Below are positions 1 through 6,070 of a stretch of DNA of 11,976 nucleotides, piece by piece. The stretch's first letter is position 1. Each line of letters begins with the position of its first letter. The notes under the pieces are model-generated. The model was not told the origin of the DNA. It searched no databases and was given only the letters and a program-made list of their open reading frames with translations. The translations under genes and the position numbers were made by a program. Origin of the DNA: an uncultured Candidatus Saccharibacteria bacterium (GTDB taxonomy: Bacteria > Patescibacteria > Saccharimonadia > Saccharimonadales > JACDBH01); contig CAMLHD010000025.1 of the NCBI GenBank assembly GCA_946479835.1, positions 1-11,976 on the forward strand, written 5' to 3'.

Positions 1-395
1 GCCAAAGGACGGTTTTTGATTAGTGCCGAGCAGGCGCCGTTTTGCACTTCAGACTTGGCCGGGCAGCCCATGTTCAGATCTATACCGGCAAAGTTAATGC
101 CTTCCGGCAGACCGAGCTCACGCGCCAATTTGCCGCTTTCGATTTCGTGAGCGATAGTTTCAAAATTGACCGGGTTAAGCCCCCATAATTGCGCGAATAG
201 TGGGCCCTCGTTTTCGCTGAAGCGCAGTTTTTTTAGAAGCTTTGGGCGGCCCGGGCTGCACAGGCCGTCGACATTAACGAATTCAGTGAAATAAAGATCG
301 GGCGGCGCATTGGCGTGTACCACCTGACGAAAGACCGTATCGGTTACATCGTCCATCGGCGCCAAAATAAACAGGGGTTTCTTGCTTGTGTCCAT
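1..395 (-). CDS. tRNA-dihydrouridine synthase (Dus family), 3' part outside the window
   Basis: FMN-dependent enzyme that reduces specific uridines in tRNA to dihydrouridine in the cytoplasm. Reading the minus strand from the ATG at 395 gives about 131 residues, roughly the first 40% of a usual 310-350 aa Dus protein. It begins MDTSKKPLFILAPMDDVTD, matching the N-terminal flavin-binding LAPM segment of the family. It then has FAQLWG near residues 67-72 and the diagnostic LNMGCPAK motif at 107-114, where Cys111 is the expected catalytic acid. This is followed by NGACSALIKN, the family's phosphate-binding stretch. The rest of the TIM barrel and the C-terminal helical tRNA-binding domain lie beyond the left edge. 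It starts 13 bases after the 220-aa gene's stop and probably ends that operon. No clear Shine-Dalgarno is visible. Which Dus subfamily it belongs to cannot be decided from this fragment. Confidence 0.93.
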   Translation of the reverse strand, partial: MDTSKKPLFILAPMDDVTDTVFRQVVHANAPPDLYFTEFVNVDGLCSPGRPKLLKKLRFSENEGPLFAQLWGLNPVNFETIAHEIESGKLARELGLPEGINFAGIDLNMGCPAKSEVQNGACSALIKNRPL

Positions 396-408
396 AACTT
401 ACTGCGCT

Positions 409-1071
409 TTATGCGGCCAATATTTCTTCCACTATCGGCCGAGCGGCCGCATGGCTCCGGCTGTTCTCTAGCATACCTTTCCAAAATTCCCGGCGGTTCT
501 TATGTGATTTGCCGGCCATGATTACCATGCCTCTTAGAGACATAACGCTCTCTCTTACGAGGTCGCCCATGGCCATTTCCGTAGTGGTCCGATCGTTGGT
601 TTCCGGGTCGTAACGGGTCATCAGCTGCCTTTTCCTTTGCCCCGGCAGACTCTTGATACCGCCCTCTAACGGACGGTCGTTGCCTGTCCTCATGCCGTTG
701 ACGATATGAACGTATTGCATCGTGCTCAGCAGGCCGGTCAGATCTAGTTCGTCGATTTGTCCGACTTCCAGCCTGGGATTTACCTCCCTAAGCTGGTGGT
801 GAAGCTCCAGCAAGCCCGAGCGCCGCCTGATGGCATCGGCTCTATAGGTTCCCATGTCCCGCGTCAAAGCTCGGACGGCCCGGTCCGGATAGGCTATGTT
901 GTGCTTATCCTGATGTATCAGGATTTCGTTAAGATGACGGCCGACACTGCCAGGCTCATTAAGGAAAGGTATGGCTCCAAAAGCTACGTTCTGCTCCTGC
1001 TTGGTAGTCGGCACAAAATGATAATCACGGTCAAGAACGGTTAAACGCTCCTGCCAATCAAGAGTAGGCAT
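409..1071 (-). CDS. hypothetical protein, 220 aa, middle gene of the dus operon
   Basis: Function not recognised. The protein starts MPTLDWQERLTVLD and is soluble, charged and Arg-rich, with no signal peptide or membrane segment. It looks mostly helical, for example in ALTRDMGTYRADAIRRR and LLELHHQLREVNPRLE. The C-terminal third is basic (GQRKRQLMTRYDPETNDR, then KSHKNRREFWKGMLENSR), which could suit nucleic-acid or ribosome contact, but that is inference. I chose the ATG at 1071 because a strong Shine-Dalgarno (GGAGG, 7-base spacer) lies just upstream. An in-frame ATG at 1095 is possible but has no such site. The frame stays open to 1272, but that extension would overlap the upstream gene. 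It sits 28 bases after the 163-aa gene and 13 bases before dus, so the three genes are probably co-transcribed. Confidence 0.8.
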   Translation of the reverse strand: MPTLDWQERLTVLDRDYHFVPTTKQEQNVAFGAIPFLNEPGSVGRHLNEILIHQDKHNIAYPDRAVRALTRDMGTYRADAIRRRSGLLELHHQLREVNPRLEVGQIDELDLTGLLSTMQYVHIVNGMRTGNDRPLEGGIKSLPGQRKRQLMTRYDPETNDRTTTEMAMGDLVRESVMSLRGMVIMAGKSHKNRREFWKGMLENSRSHAAARPIVEEILAA

Positions 1072-1078
1072 TCCCTCT

Positions 1079-1083
1079 CCTCC
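1079..1083 (-). promoter_or_regulatory. Shine-Dalgarno site that sets the start of the 220-aa gene
   Basis: On the minus strand GGAGG is followed by a 7-base spacer and then the ATG at 1071. It is the cleanest ribosome binding site in the window. It favours this start over the in-frame ATG at 1095 and over the longer open frame reaching 1272. Confidence 0.75.
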
Positions 1084-1099
1084 ATCTACCGACATGAGC

Positions 1100-1591
1100 T
1101 TACTTGCCCCAGCGCTGGCGTCTGGCGCGTGCCGTGTGGGCGCGCTCGTTCGCGTTCTTTTGCTCGCTTGTGGGTTCTTCCGATCCAGATTTGTAAGCAT
1201 CGGCGATGCGGCGCAAATCTGCCGGATCAATCGGCCGGTATGGCGCTCTGGCATCATCCGACGGCAGCTCACTGTCCAAATGCTTGGCCCGGAGCTCTTC
1301 CAATGTCATTTCGGCATCGGTCTTGGGCCTGGGGTTAGCGCCTGCCTCTTCGGCCATCCGGAATGCGATGCGCTGAGCTTCGCTCAGGTCAAATTCGGCC
1401 GGTACGTGGCCATGATATGTACTGTCGTCTGCCGATTCCGTTTCGGATGCGGCGAAACGCGGAGCGTTGACTCCAGTGTACGAGGGCAGGATTTCACCAT
1501 CCTGTTCATGATGGTAACTTTCACCTTCAATTCTAGAATGTATATCTTCGGGCGAGGGATGAAAGCCGGGGGTTTGGTTAGGACCTGTCAT
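1100..1591 (-). CDS. hypothetical protein, 163 aa, first gene of the dus operon
   Basis: Function not recognised. The protein is hydrophilic and probably largely disordered, with no membrane segment or signal peptide. The N-terminal half is acidic and polar (MTGPNQTPGFHPSPEDIHSR, then ASETESADDSTYHGH). The middle carries short helical stretches (DLSEAQRIAFRMAEEAG and EMTLEELRAKHLDSEL). The C-terminus is basic, ending ARARRQRWGK. Such an acidic-to-basic layout can suit a nucleic-acid or partner-binding adaptor, but nothing proves this. The opposite strand is also open here, but its translation is Cys/Leu-rich and unlike a protein, while this frame has its own promoter and a tightly spaced downstream gene. 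A good promoter lies so close to the ATG that the message may be leaderless. Confidence 0.72.
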   Translation of the reverse strand: MTGPNQTPGFHPSPEDIHSRIEGESYHHEQDGEILPSYTGVNAPRFAASETESADDSTYHGHVPAEFDLSEAQRIAFRMAEEAGANPRPKTDAEMTLEELRAKHLDSELPSDDARAPYRPIDPADLRRIADAYKSGSEEPTSEQKNANERAHTARARRQRWGK

Positions 1592-1598
1592 TTGTATT

Positions 1599-1627
1599 AT
1601 TAAATCACACTTATGTTAATTTGTCTA
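1599..1627 (-). promoter_or_regulatory. promoter of the 163-aa / 220-aa / dus operon
   Basis: On the minus strand a -35 box TAGACA (1622-1627, 5 of 6 matches to TTGACA) and a -10 box TTTAAT (1599-1604, 5 of 6 matches to TATAAT) are separated by exactly 17 bases. Only 7 bases lie between the -10 box and the ATG at 1591, so transcription should begin at or next to the start codon. No Shine-Dalgarno precedes the ATG, consistent with a leaderless message. Confidence 0.6.
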
Positions 1628-1664
1628 TGTCTTTGGTCGCTTCGGGTGTAAACTTAAATATACC

Positions 1665-2381
1665 ATGAGCTACGAAGCTAAGATGCAGGTTCTGATTCCG
1701 CAGATGGAAGAGTTGGGAGTGCGGCCAGTAACTATAAATTTGTGGTGCAATGTGGTAGCCGATATAGATCGGGACTACGGTCCGAACAGTCCTAACTATC
1801 TGCGATATCATAATGCCGATCATACCGTAAATATGACCGGTCGCGGCCTGCAGATTATGCAGCTTACGGACATTAGTCCCGAAGATGCTGAAATAGTGAT
1901 TGTCGGTAGCGGCTATCATGACCGCTACCAAGGCAAGCTTCATGGTCCAAGCGAAGAAGCCAGTGCCGATGCCGCCATGGCAGCCATGGAAGACAGTGGT
2001 GCTTACACCACGCACGCAATATGGCAGACAGATGAAGTTATAAAGGGCACGGTTTGGTTCCCTTGGCGCGGCGGTATCGTACAGTATGCCCGTACGCCGC
2101 TGGCCGGAATTGTATCGGACAGCGATACCGGATCGGTCGGCGAAAGATTTCCTGTGGCTTGGGAGGATTCAAGGAACTTTTATCTTGAACAGACGCCTGG
2201 CGGACAAGTAACATTCTCGGCTATGAGTAACTTTTTGATTACGAAAACCCTGCCGTTCTTTGAAAACCACGAATTCAAAACCCAGGCCGCAAGGGAGTGC
2301 TTCCCCTACCGCGCAGATAACATAGCGATCTTACGAGACTGCATAACTATCGGCATCCTGCCTGAAGATTTGGCCGCATAA
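1665..2381 (+). CDS. HD-domain predicted metal-dependent phosphohydrolase
   Basis: A 238-aa protein of the HD superfamily, most similar in layout to the predicted metal-dependent phosphohydrolases of the COG4339 type. Members cleave phosphoesters using metals held by His and Asp. Visible motifs in order are RYHNADHT at residues 47-54 (His49 and His53), SGYHDRYQ at 82-89 (the His85-Asp86 doublet), and GIVSDSDTGSVG at 148-159, which fits the late Asp motif (Asp152 or Asp154). The HD pair lies in the usual helix order, but the segment around 90-135 diverges from typical members. No membrane segment or signal is seen. It is transcribed alone, diverging from the dus operon and converging on the ABC permease 12 bases away. 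The A/T-rich stretch just before the ATG (TTAAATATACC) may hold the promoter. Substrate unknown; a nucleotide is a reasonable guess. Confidence 0.75.
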   Translation: MSYEAKMQVLIPQMEELGVRPVTINLWCNVVADIDRDYGPNSPNYLRYHNADHTVNMTGRGLQIMQLTDISPEDAEIVIVGSGYHDRYQGKLHGPSEEASADAAMAAMEDSGAYTTHAIWQTDEVIKGTVWFPWRGGIVQYARTPLAGIVSDSDTGSVGERFPVAWEDSRNFYLEQTPGGQVTFSAMSNFLITKTLPFFENHEFKTQAARECFPYRADNIAILRDCITIGILPEDLAA

Positions 2382-2393
2382 GAAGATATGTGA

Positions 2394-3518
2394 TTATTCC
2401 CAGCGGAAGACCTTGAAGGCGATGATGTAGATAACTACCGTCCAAACGCCGATGATGGTCAATTGCGGGCCAAGGTCGAGCAAACTGGCGTTCTCGGTAA
2501 TAACCAGGCGGATAGAGTCGACTACCGGTGTCAGCGGAATGAACTTGGTAATGTTCTGCAGAAACATAGGCATTAGGTATGTCGGGAAAAATACGCCCGA
2601 AAGGAACATCATCGGCAATACGACCAACTGACTTAAAGGGGCTGCTTGGTTTTCGTTCTTTGCCCATCCACCAATGGCAAGGCCGATACCGAACAGCATC
2701 GTTACGCCGACGAGTACTACGACTATCAGGTTTAAATAGCTGCCATGCATGGTGAAGTCGAACCACGGTATCAATACAGCGGCGAGGAACATGACCGCCA
2801 CTGCGAGCAATCCGATAAAGCCGTTGCTAAGGACATTGCCAACGAAATACTGCCAGACTTTGAGCGTAGTAGTGTGATAACGCCGAAGCACGCCGCGCTG
2901 TTTCATGCGCGGGAAGACATTGACCGGGCCGAATATGCCCAGTGAAAGCAGCGTGAAGCCAAGCATACCGGCGAAAGTGTAATCAAAGCGGGTTTGTCCC
3001 GCGGTGGCAGTAGACTCGGCCTTGACCGTAAACGGCGCGGCCGTCGGCACCAAGCTGCTGTTTATCTCTTCGAATATCCCTTCCATCACTGACGCCAGGG
3101 TTTGTCCGGCAGCCTCGTTGTTTTGGTCGTAAATAATCTGCAGTTCGCCGCTTGGATAGCTGTTGCCAGACTGCACTTCGCCGAAAGTTTCGGGCAGGAT
3201 TATGGTGGAATTGATCTGGCCACGGTTCATTTTCTCGCGAGCCTCATCCATGTTCGTAACTTCTTCGTCGATTTGAAAGACATCATTCTCTTTCATCTTT
3301 GATTCGAATTCTTTGGCAAACTCCGATTGCGATTGATTCAGCATGGCTACTCGGAAGCTGACATCGCTATCACCGCTGAAGATGGAACCGAAAATTGTCA
3401 GGAAAATGAGCGGGAAGATGAAGACGAAGAAAATCGCCATTTTGTCGCGGAATAACCGCTTTATGTCTATCGGTACATAGGTGGTAATGGGTATAAGGGA
3501 TTTTTTAAACTTGCCCAT
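2394..3518 (-). CDS. ABC-2 type transporter permease
   Basis: A 374-aa inner-membrane subunit of an ABC exporter, cargo unknown (drug, lipid or polymer are all common for the family). The layout is classic ABC-2/YhgE-like: a first TM helix at about 27-48 (MAIFFVFIFPLIFLTIFG), a large polar extracytoplasmic domain at about 49-178, then five TM helices at about 181-203, 224-252, 261-284, 295-316 and 350-371. The loop MKQRGVLRRYHTTTL at 205-219 matches the family's coupling-helix region, and SGVFFPTYLMP at 307-317 matches the conserved segment before the last helix. It starts 3 bases after the ATPase stop, with an AGGGA ribosome site lying in the end of the ATPase gene, so the pair is translated from one message. 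It converges with the HD gene and no terminator hairpin is visible between them. Confidence 0.93.
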   Translation of the reverse strand: MGKFKKSLIPITTYVPIDIKRLFRDKMAIFFVFIFPLIFLTIFGSIFSGDSDVSFRVAMLNQSQSEFAKEFESKMKENDVFQIDEEVTNMDEAREKMNRGQINSTIILPETFGEVQSGNSYPSGELQIIYDQNNEAAGQTLASVMEGIFEEINSSLVPTAAPFTVKAESTATAGQTRFDYTFAGMLGFTLLSLGIFGPVNVFPRMKQRGVLRRYHTTTLKVWQYFVGNVLSNGFIGLLAVAVMFLAAVLIPWFDFTMHGSYLNLIVVVLVGVTMLFGIGLAIGGWAKNENQAAPLSQLVVLPMMFLSGVFFPTYLMPMFLQNITKFIPLTPVVDSIRLVITENASLLDLGPQLTIIGVWTVVIYIIAFKVFRWE

Positions 3519-3521
3519 CGA

Positions 3522-4286
3522 TTAGTCCCTTAAAGCCTTTCCGGTCAGATCAATGAATACATCCTCTAGATTGGCTTGCTCCACATGCTGTTCTTTCTTG
3601 AAGCCTTTTTTCAGAAGATTCTTAATCAGGTTCTTTGGCGTATCCATGGCGATGATCTCGCCCTTGTCCATAACTGCCACCCTGTCGCAAAGCAACTCGG
3701 CTTCTTCCATATAATGAGTTGTCATGATAACCGTAACGCCGCGCTTTTGAACCTCTCGGATGAGATCCCAAAGATTGCGGCGGGCCTGCGGGTCCAATCC
3801 GGTAGTGGGTTCATCTAAGAAAAATACCTTGGGGCCGTGGACCAAAGCGGCGGCGATTGAAAACCGCTGGCGCTGCCCGCCCGAAAGCTGCTCGGGATAG
3901 GCATTGGCCTTGTCTTCCAGCTGGACATCCTTCAGAAAGTTGCGTGCGTTAACCTTCTCGCCGTAAAAGGCGGCGAACATATCTATGAGCTCGGTCAGCT
4001 TGGTTTTTTCTTCAAAGCTGGGAGTTTGAGGCTGCACACCGATGAGTGATTTGACTTTGTCCTGGTTGCTGGCAACGTCATAGCCTGCCAGCGTGGCCGA
4101 ACCGCCGTCAATCGGACGCATGGTTTCCAGCATTTCAAGCGTCGTGGTCTTGCCGGCGCCGTTCGGACCTAGGATGCCGAAGATTTCGCCCTCATGAACC
4201 TCGAAACTGATGCCTTTGACCACCGTTTTCTTGCCATATTTCTTCGTCAGTTTTTGGGCGCGGACTATAGAGTTTGTTTTTGCCAT
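3522..4286 (-). CDS. ABC transporter ATP-binding protein
   Basis: A 254-aa nucleotide-binding subunit that powers the neighbouring permease. All motifs are intact: Walker A GPNGAGKT at residues 40-47, Q-loop Gln87 in GVQPQ, signature LSGGQ at 134-138, Walker B VFFLDEP at 154-160 with Glu159 as catalytic base, D-loop GLDP, and the switch His191 in TTHYMEEAE. The short tail ending LEDVFIDLTGKALRD is typical of the drug/antibiotic-exporter (CcmA-like, COG1131) branch, in which ATPase and ABC-2 permease are separate chains. It is the first gene of a two-gene operon. Its promoter lies directly upstream, with the -10 box 9 bases from the ATG and no Shine-Dalgarno, so this message may be nearly leaderless. 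Confidence 0.96.
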   Translation of the reverse strand: MAKTNSIVRAQKLTKKYGKKTVVKGISFEVHEGEIFGILGPNGAGKTTTLEMLETMRPIDGGSATLAGYDVASNQDKVKSLIGVQPQTPSFEEKTKLTELIDMFAAFYGEKVNARNFLKDVQLEDKANAYPEQLSGGQRQRFSIAAALVHGPKVFFLDEPTTGLDPQARRNLWDLIREVQKRGVTVIMTTHYMEEAELLCDRVAVMDKGEIIAMDTPKNLIKNLLKKGFKKEQHVEQANLEDVFIDLTGKALRD

Positions 4287-4295
4287 GTAGTCTTA

Positions 4296-4324
4296 AGTAT
4301 AGAGGTAAGGGGGTCGGCCTGCAA
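4296..4324 (-). promoter_or_regulatory. promoter of the ABC exporter operon
   Basis: On the minus strand TTGCAG (4319-4324) and TATACT (4296-4301) are separated by 17 bases, a good sigma-70-type promoter. The ATG at 4286 follows after 9 bases, so the 5' leader would be only a few bases. The -35 box sits 3 bases beyond the terminator hairpin of the upstream 183-aa gene. Confidence 0.7.
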
Positions 4325-4327
4325 ATA

Positions 4328-4356
4328 AAAACACCCCTTAGATCAAGGGGTGTTTT
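4328..4356 (-). terminator. hairpin terminator of the 183-aa gene, T-rich on both sides
   Basis: A perfect 12-bp stem (AAAACACCCCTT paired with AAGGGGTGTTTT) encloses a 5-base loop, AGATC. On the minus strand it lies 17 bases after the stop of the 183-aa gene and is followed by TTTTATTTGC. On the plus strand it is followed by more T residues, so it could work both ways. It insulates the 183-aa gene from the ABC operon promoter immediately downstream. Confidence 0.85.
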
Positions 4357-4373
4357 TTGTTCAGATACTACTA

Positions 4374-4925
4374 TTAGCTCTGAGTGTTGGTGTCACACTT
4401 CTGGCCGTCTGGGTTCTGCTTGACGAATTCGGTGATAGCCTTGGCTACGGCGCCGTCGTCCTTCAGGTTCTCCCAGAAAGTAACTTGCTCGTGGTTGATG
4501 ACCATCTTGTCCTCCGGACCATGAAGCTCACAACCCAGCTTAGCCAGCGAGATGTTCTGCTGAGCCTGTTGGTTGTCGCCCTGATTGGTGTCCGGCTGAA
4601 CCTGCTCGTTGACCCGCAGGTAGTAAATGTTATCGAGAGTAAGATACTTGCTGTTCATCTCACGGATCTTGCCAAAGTAGACTTGACCGCCGTTAAGGAA
4701 CACAGCCTGGAACTTATCTTCGTTAATATGCTCTTTTTCTGCCTTACCGCCACCTGTAGCTACGAACACAGCCAGTGCTGCTACTAAGAAAGCTACTGAT
4801 ATCAGCAAGACTGCTGAAGCTAGCCTCAGCCATTTGCCACGTTGCCTCTTACCGCCATTAGCGGAATGGTGCGCAGCCCCTGCTGATGCGGCCGGCTGCT
4901 GGCCGCTACGGTTGGTAAATTCCAT
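4374..4925 (-). CDS. single-pass membrane protein of unknown function with QVYFGKI segment
   Basis: A 183-aa protein with a Gly/Ser/Ala-rich cytoplasmic N-terminus ending in the basic run GGKRQRGKWLR. One strong TM helix follows at about 35-57, then a polar domain predicted to lie outside the membrane. That domain has AVFLNGGQVYFGKI at 74-87 and YLTLDNIYYLRV at 94-105, which look like two strands of one small fold. A Gln/Asn-rich linker lies at about 107-124, and EQVTFWENLKDDGAVAKAI at 146-164. Two Cys (132 and 177) fall in the outer domain and could form a disulfide. I recall similar QVYFGK proteins as unassigned genes in CPR genomes, but no function is known to me. Translation is supported by AAGGTGG about 10 bases before the ATG. 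It is transcribed alone and ends at a hairpin terminator. Confidence 0.85.
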   Translation of the reverse strand: MEFTNRSGQQPAASAGAAHHSANGGKRQRGKWLRLASAVLLISVAFLVAALAVFVATGGGKAEKEHINEDKFQAVFLNGGQVYFGKIREMNSKYLTLDNIYYLRVNEQVQPDTNQGDNQQAQQNISLAKLGCELHGPEDKMVINHEQVTFWENLKDDGAVAKAITEFVKQNPDGQKCDTNTQS

Positions 4926-4959
4926 ATGTCCTTTTCCACCTTATTTTTAATGCTATGGC

Positions 4960-4965
4960 AGTATA
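4960..4965 (-). promoter_or_regulatory. -10 box of the 183-aa membrane protein gene
   Basis: TATACT on the minus strand lies 34 bases before the ATG at 4925. This leaves room for a leader of about 27 bases carrying the AAGGTGG ribosome site. I see no convincing -35 box at 16-18 bases. Confidence 0.45.
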
Positions 4966-5085
4966 TTAACCTAAAGTCCGGGTTCTCGGCAATACGCTTG
5001 TGATTTTAACTTTCCGACACTTGTGGATTAAAAATCTTTTAACACCTTTCACCCCTGTTAATACTAAACTTAAGCGCCAAAAGAG

Positions 5086-5103
5086 TTGTCAATCTATTGA
5101 CAA
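5086..5103. repeat. 18-bp perfect inverted repeat over the -35 box, possible operator
   Basis: TTGTCAAT and ATTGACAA form perfect 8-base arms around a 2-base centre, CT. The right arm contains the TTGACA -35 box of the 64-aa gene, and the left arm places a TTGACA on the other strand. The size and position fit a dimeric repressor's operator. The alternative is two back-to-back -35 boxes, but I see no good matching -10 box on the minus side. Confidence 0.55.
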
Positions 5104-5126
5104 ATAAAATCGCCAAGGGGTATTTT
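5097..5126 (+). promoter_or_regulatory. promoter of the 64-aa gene, consensus -35
   Basis: A perfect TTGACA (5097-5102) is followed after 18 bases by TATTTT (5121-5126). Transcription would start near 5133, giving a leader of about 36 bases with a GAGGGAG ribosome site before the ATG at 5169. It is the only exact -35 consensus I found among the promoters of this window. Confidence 0.65.
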
Positions 5127-5168
5127 AGGGGTACCATCAGTAATGATAAGAGAGGGAGTCATAAATAT

Positions 5169-5363
5169 ATGGCATACAAGCATCAAAACTCTAAGGGTGT
5201 GACTTACTACCTGAACTCAAAGAAGGTCACGCTGCGCGGCGGCAAAGAGCAGACCATCTACTACTTCAGCAAAGACCAGCGCCCAGAGGCAACCGATCTG
5301 CCAGCAGGCATGGAAGTAAACGAAAACCCACGCAACGGCTTTTTAACCGTCAAGCGCAAATAA
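5169..5363 (+). CDS. conserved small protein of CPR type, 64 aa, unknown function
   Basis: The protein starts MAYKHQNSKGVTYYLNSK and ends NPRNGFLTVKRK. It is small, basic and rich in Tyr, Lys and Gly, with no membrane helix, signal or Cys. A pattern of short beta strands is likely: GVTYYLNSKKVTLRGG, EQTIYYFSK, and a conserved-looking ENPRNGFLTVKR end. I recall close relatives of this sequence as unassigned short proteins in Saccharibacteria and other Patescibacteria; no function is known to me. I chose the ATG at 5169 because GAGGGAG lies 10 bases upstream. The frame is open back to a TTG at 5097, but that TTG is part of the -35 box. It has its own promoter with a palindrome at the -35 box and ends at a strong terminator, suggesting a highly expressed, regulated single-gene unit. 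Confidence 0.9.
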   Translation: MAYKHQNSKGVTYYLNSKKVTLRGGKEQTIYYFSKDQRPEATDLPAGMEVNENPRNGFLTVKRK

Positions 5364-5381
5364 TTTAGGCTTAGAAATCTT

Positions 5382-5409
5382 AATAACACCGCCTCCGGGC
5401 GGTGTTATT
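5382..5409. terminator. bidirectional terminator between the 64-aa and 203-aa genes
   Basis: A perfect 12-bp stem (AATAACACCGCC paired with GGCGGTGTTATT) closes over a TCCG tetraloop. It starts 18 bases after the stop of the 64-aa gene. Its other end touches the stop codon of the convergent 203-aa gene (TAA at 5411-5409). The A/T-rich outer stem gives each strand a T-rich exit, so one hairpin can end both messages. Confidence 0.9.
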
Positions 5410-6020
5410 TAATTGTGGTGCTTTATCTGTCGGCTAATCCCAAGCTGGAACAGCAGCAAGCAGGCAAAGAGCGCTAAAGAGATAACGCCGACTACCAATG
5501 ACCAACCGGCCAGGTCGGGGGACCACCGGGGCGAGGCAAAATCGAACTTGTATACGTCTTCCGGGACCGGATTGGCGGCGATGCCGCGGCTGTCTATGTA
5601 TTCCTCGATGCAGGCAATCCGGCCCCGACCGGAAAATCCGGACGATATCTGTTGCTCGCAATGATTCTGGGCGTCTGTATAGATATTTGAATTGATGCTT
5701 TCGATGCGGGCTTTTTCGGCCGCCAACAGGCGTTCGTAGCGGTATTTGAGCTGGATCGGCGGACGGATGTTGTTGCCGGCCGCCAGATCGGTGTTCATAT
5801 GCCCGTAAACATGTTCGCGCAGATTTTTTAGTGCCGTTTCCACATCCCCGTTCTGCTCGTCGGCCGCAAAGACTGCGGCTCTCAGTTCGATCATCTTCTG
5901 GTTGTTAGCCCGAAGCGCGAACACCGCTACGGTTAGCGATAACACGCCAAGCACCGCCAGCCACCAGTAAGGCAGTGATTTGAGGCGCGAAACGTAATGG
6001 TTAAGCCGCCGTTTGTTCAT
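5409..6020 (-). CDS. conserved two-TM membrane protein of unknown function
   Basis: A 203-aa protein with a basic N-terminus (MNKRRLNHYVSRLK), TM helix 1 at about 17-36, a polar domain of about 130 residues, TM helix 2 at about 171-195, and a short basic tail ending RQIKHHN. Basic residues at both ends predict that both termini are cytoplasmic and the middle is outside. The outer domain opens with a helical stretch, MIELRAAVFAADEQNGDVETALKNLREHV (about 43-71 in three parts), followed by HMNTDLA. It contains Cys121 and Cys137, which may pair. The layout recalls an unassigned family I associate with Saccharibacteria; an envelope role is inference. The gene diverges from murC across a 50-base spacer and ends in a shared terminator. 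A TATACT box lies 7 bases before the ATG, with no Shine-Dalgarno. Confidence 0.85.
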   Translation of the reverse strand: MNKRRLNHYVSRLKSLPYWWLAVLGVLSLTVAVFALRANNQKMIELRAAVFAADEQNGDVETALKNLREHVYGHMNTDLAAGNNIRPPIQLKYRYERLLAAEKARIESINSNIYTDAQNHCEQQISSGFSGRGRIACIEEYIDSRGIAANPVPEDVYKFDFASPRWSPDLAGWSLVVGVISLALFACLLLFQLGISRQIKHHN

Positions 6021-6027
6021 AAATATC

Positions 6028-6033
6028 AGTATA
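6028..6033 (-). promoter_or_regulatory. -10 box of the 203-aa membrane protein gene
   Basis: TATACT on the minus strand is followed by 7 bases (GATATTT) and the ATG at 6020, so transcription should begin at about the start codon. I see no good -35 match at 16-18 bases. Confidence 0.55.
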
Positions 6034-6057
6034 AGGCTAAGTTGTTGATTTATTGGA

Positions 6058-6063
6058 TATACT
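6058..6063 (+). promoter_or_regulatory. -10 box of the murC-like gene
   Basis: TATACT is followed by 7 bases (AAGTGTT) and the ATG at 6071. This mirrors the divergent TATACT at 6028-6033, the two being 24 bases apart. No clear -35 box or Shine-Dalgarno is seen, which suggests a leaderless message. Confidence 0.55.
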
Positions 6064-6070
6064 AAGTGTT

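Larger units (their letters stand above)
4926..5168. other. largest intergenic region, holding divergent control signals
   Basis: The 243-base A/T-rich spacer lies between the divergent 183-aa and 64-aa genes. It holds the minus-strand TATACT box, the 18-bp inverted repeat, the consensus TTGACA promoter and two ribosome sites. The part between about 4970 and 5080 shows no reading frame, hairpin or RNA gene that I can recognise. Confidence 0.6.

Noticed and set aside
1072..1272. N-terminal extension of the 220-aa gene, giving a 287-aa protein
   Set aside because: It would overlap the 163-aa gene on the same strand by 173 bases, reads like composition-driven sequence, and a GGAGG ribosome site sits exactly before the ATG at 1071.
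1094..1603. Plus-strand 169-aa frame opposite the 163-aa gene
   Set aside because: It is Cys- and Leu-rich, has no promoter or ribosome site, and spans the minus-strand gene, which has both a promoter and an operon partner.
1611..2015. Minus-strand 134-aa frame opposite the HD gene
   Set aside because: The plus strand carries the HD motifs; this frame has no recognisable motif and overlaps the divergent promoter region.
2382..2393. Terminator between the convergent HD and permease genes
   Set aside because: Only 12 bases lie between the stops and no stem-loop is visible there or just beside it.
5097..5168. TTG start extending the 64-aa protein by 24 residues
   Set aside because: The TTG is part of the TTGACA -35 box, so it would lie upstream of the expected transcript start.
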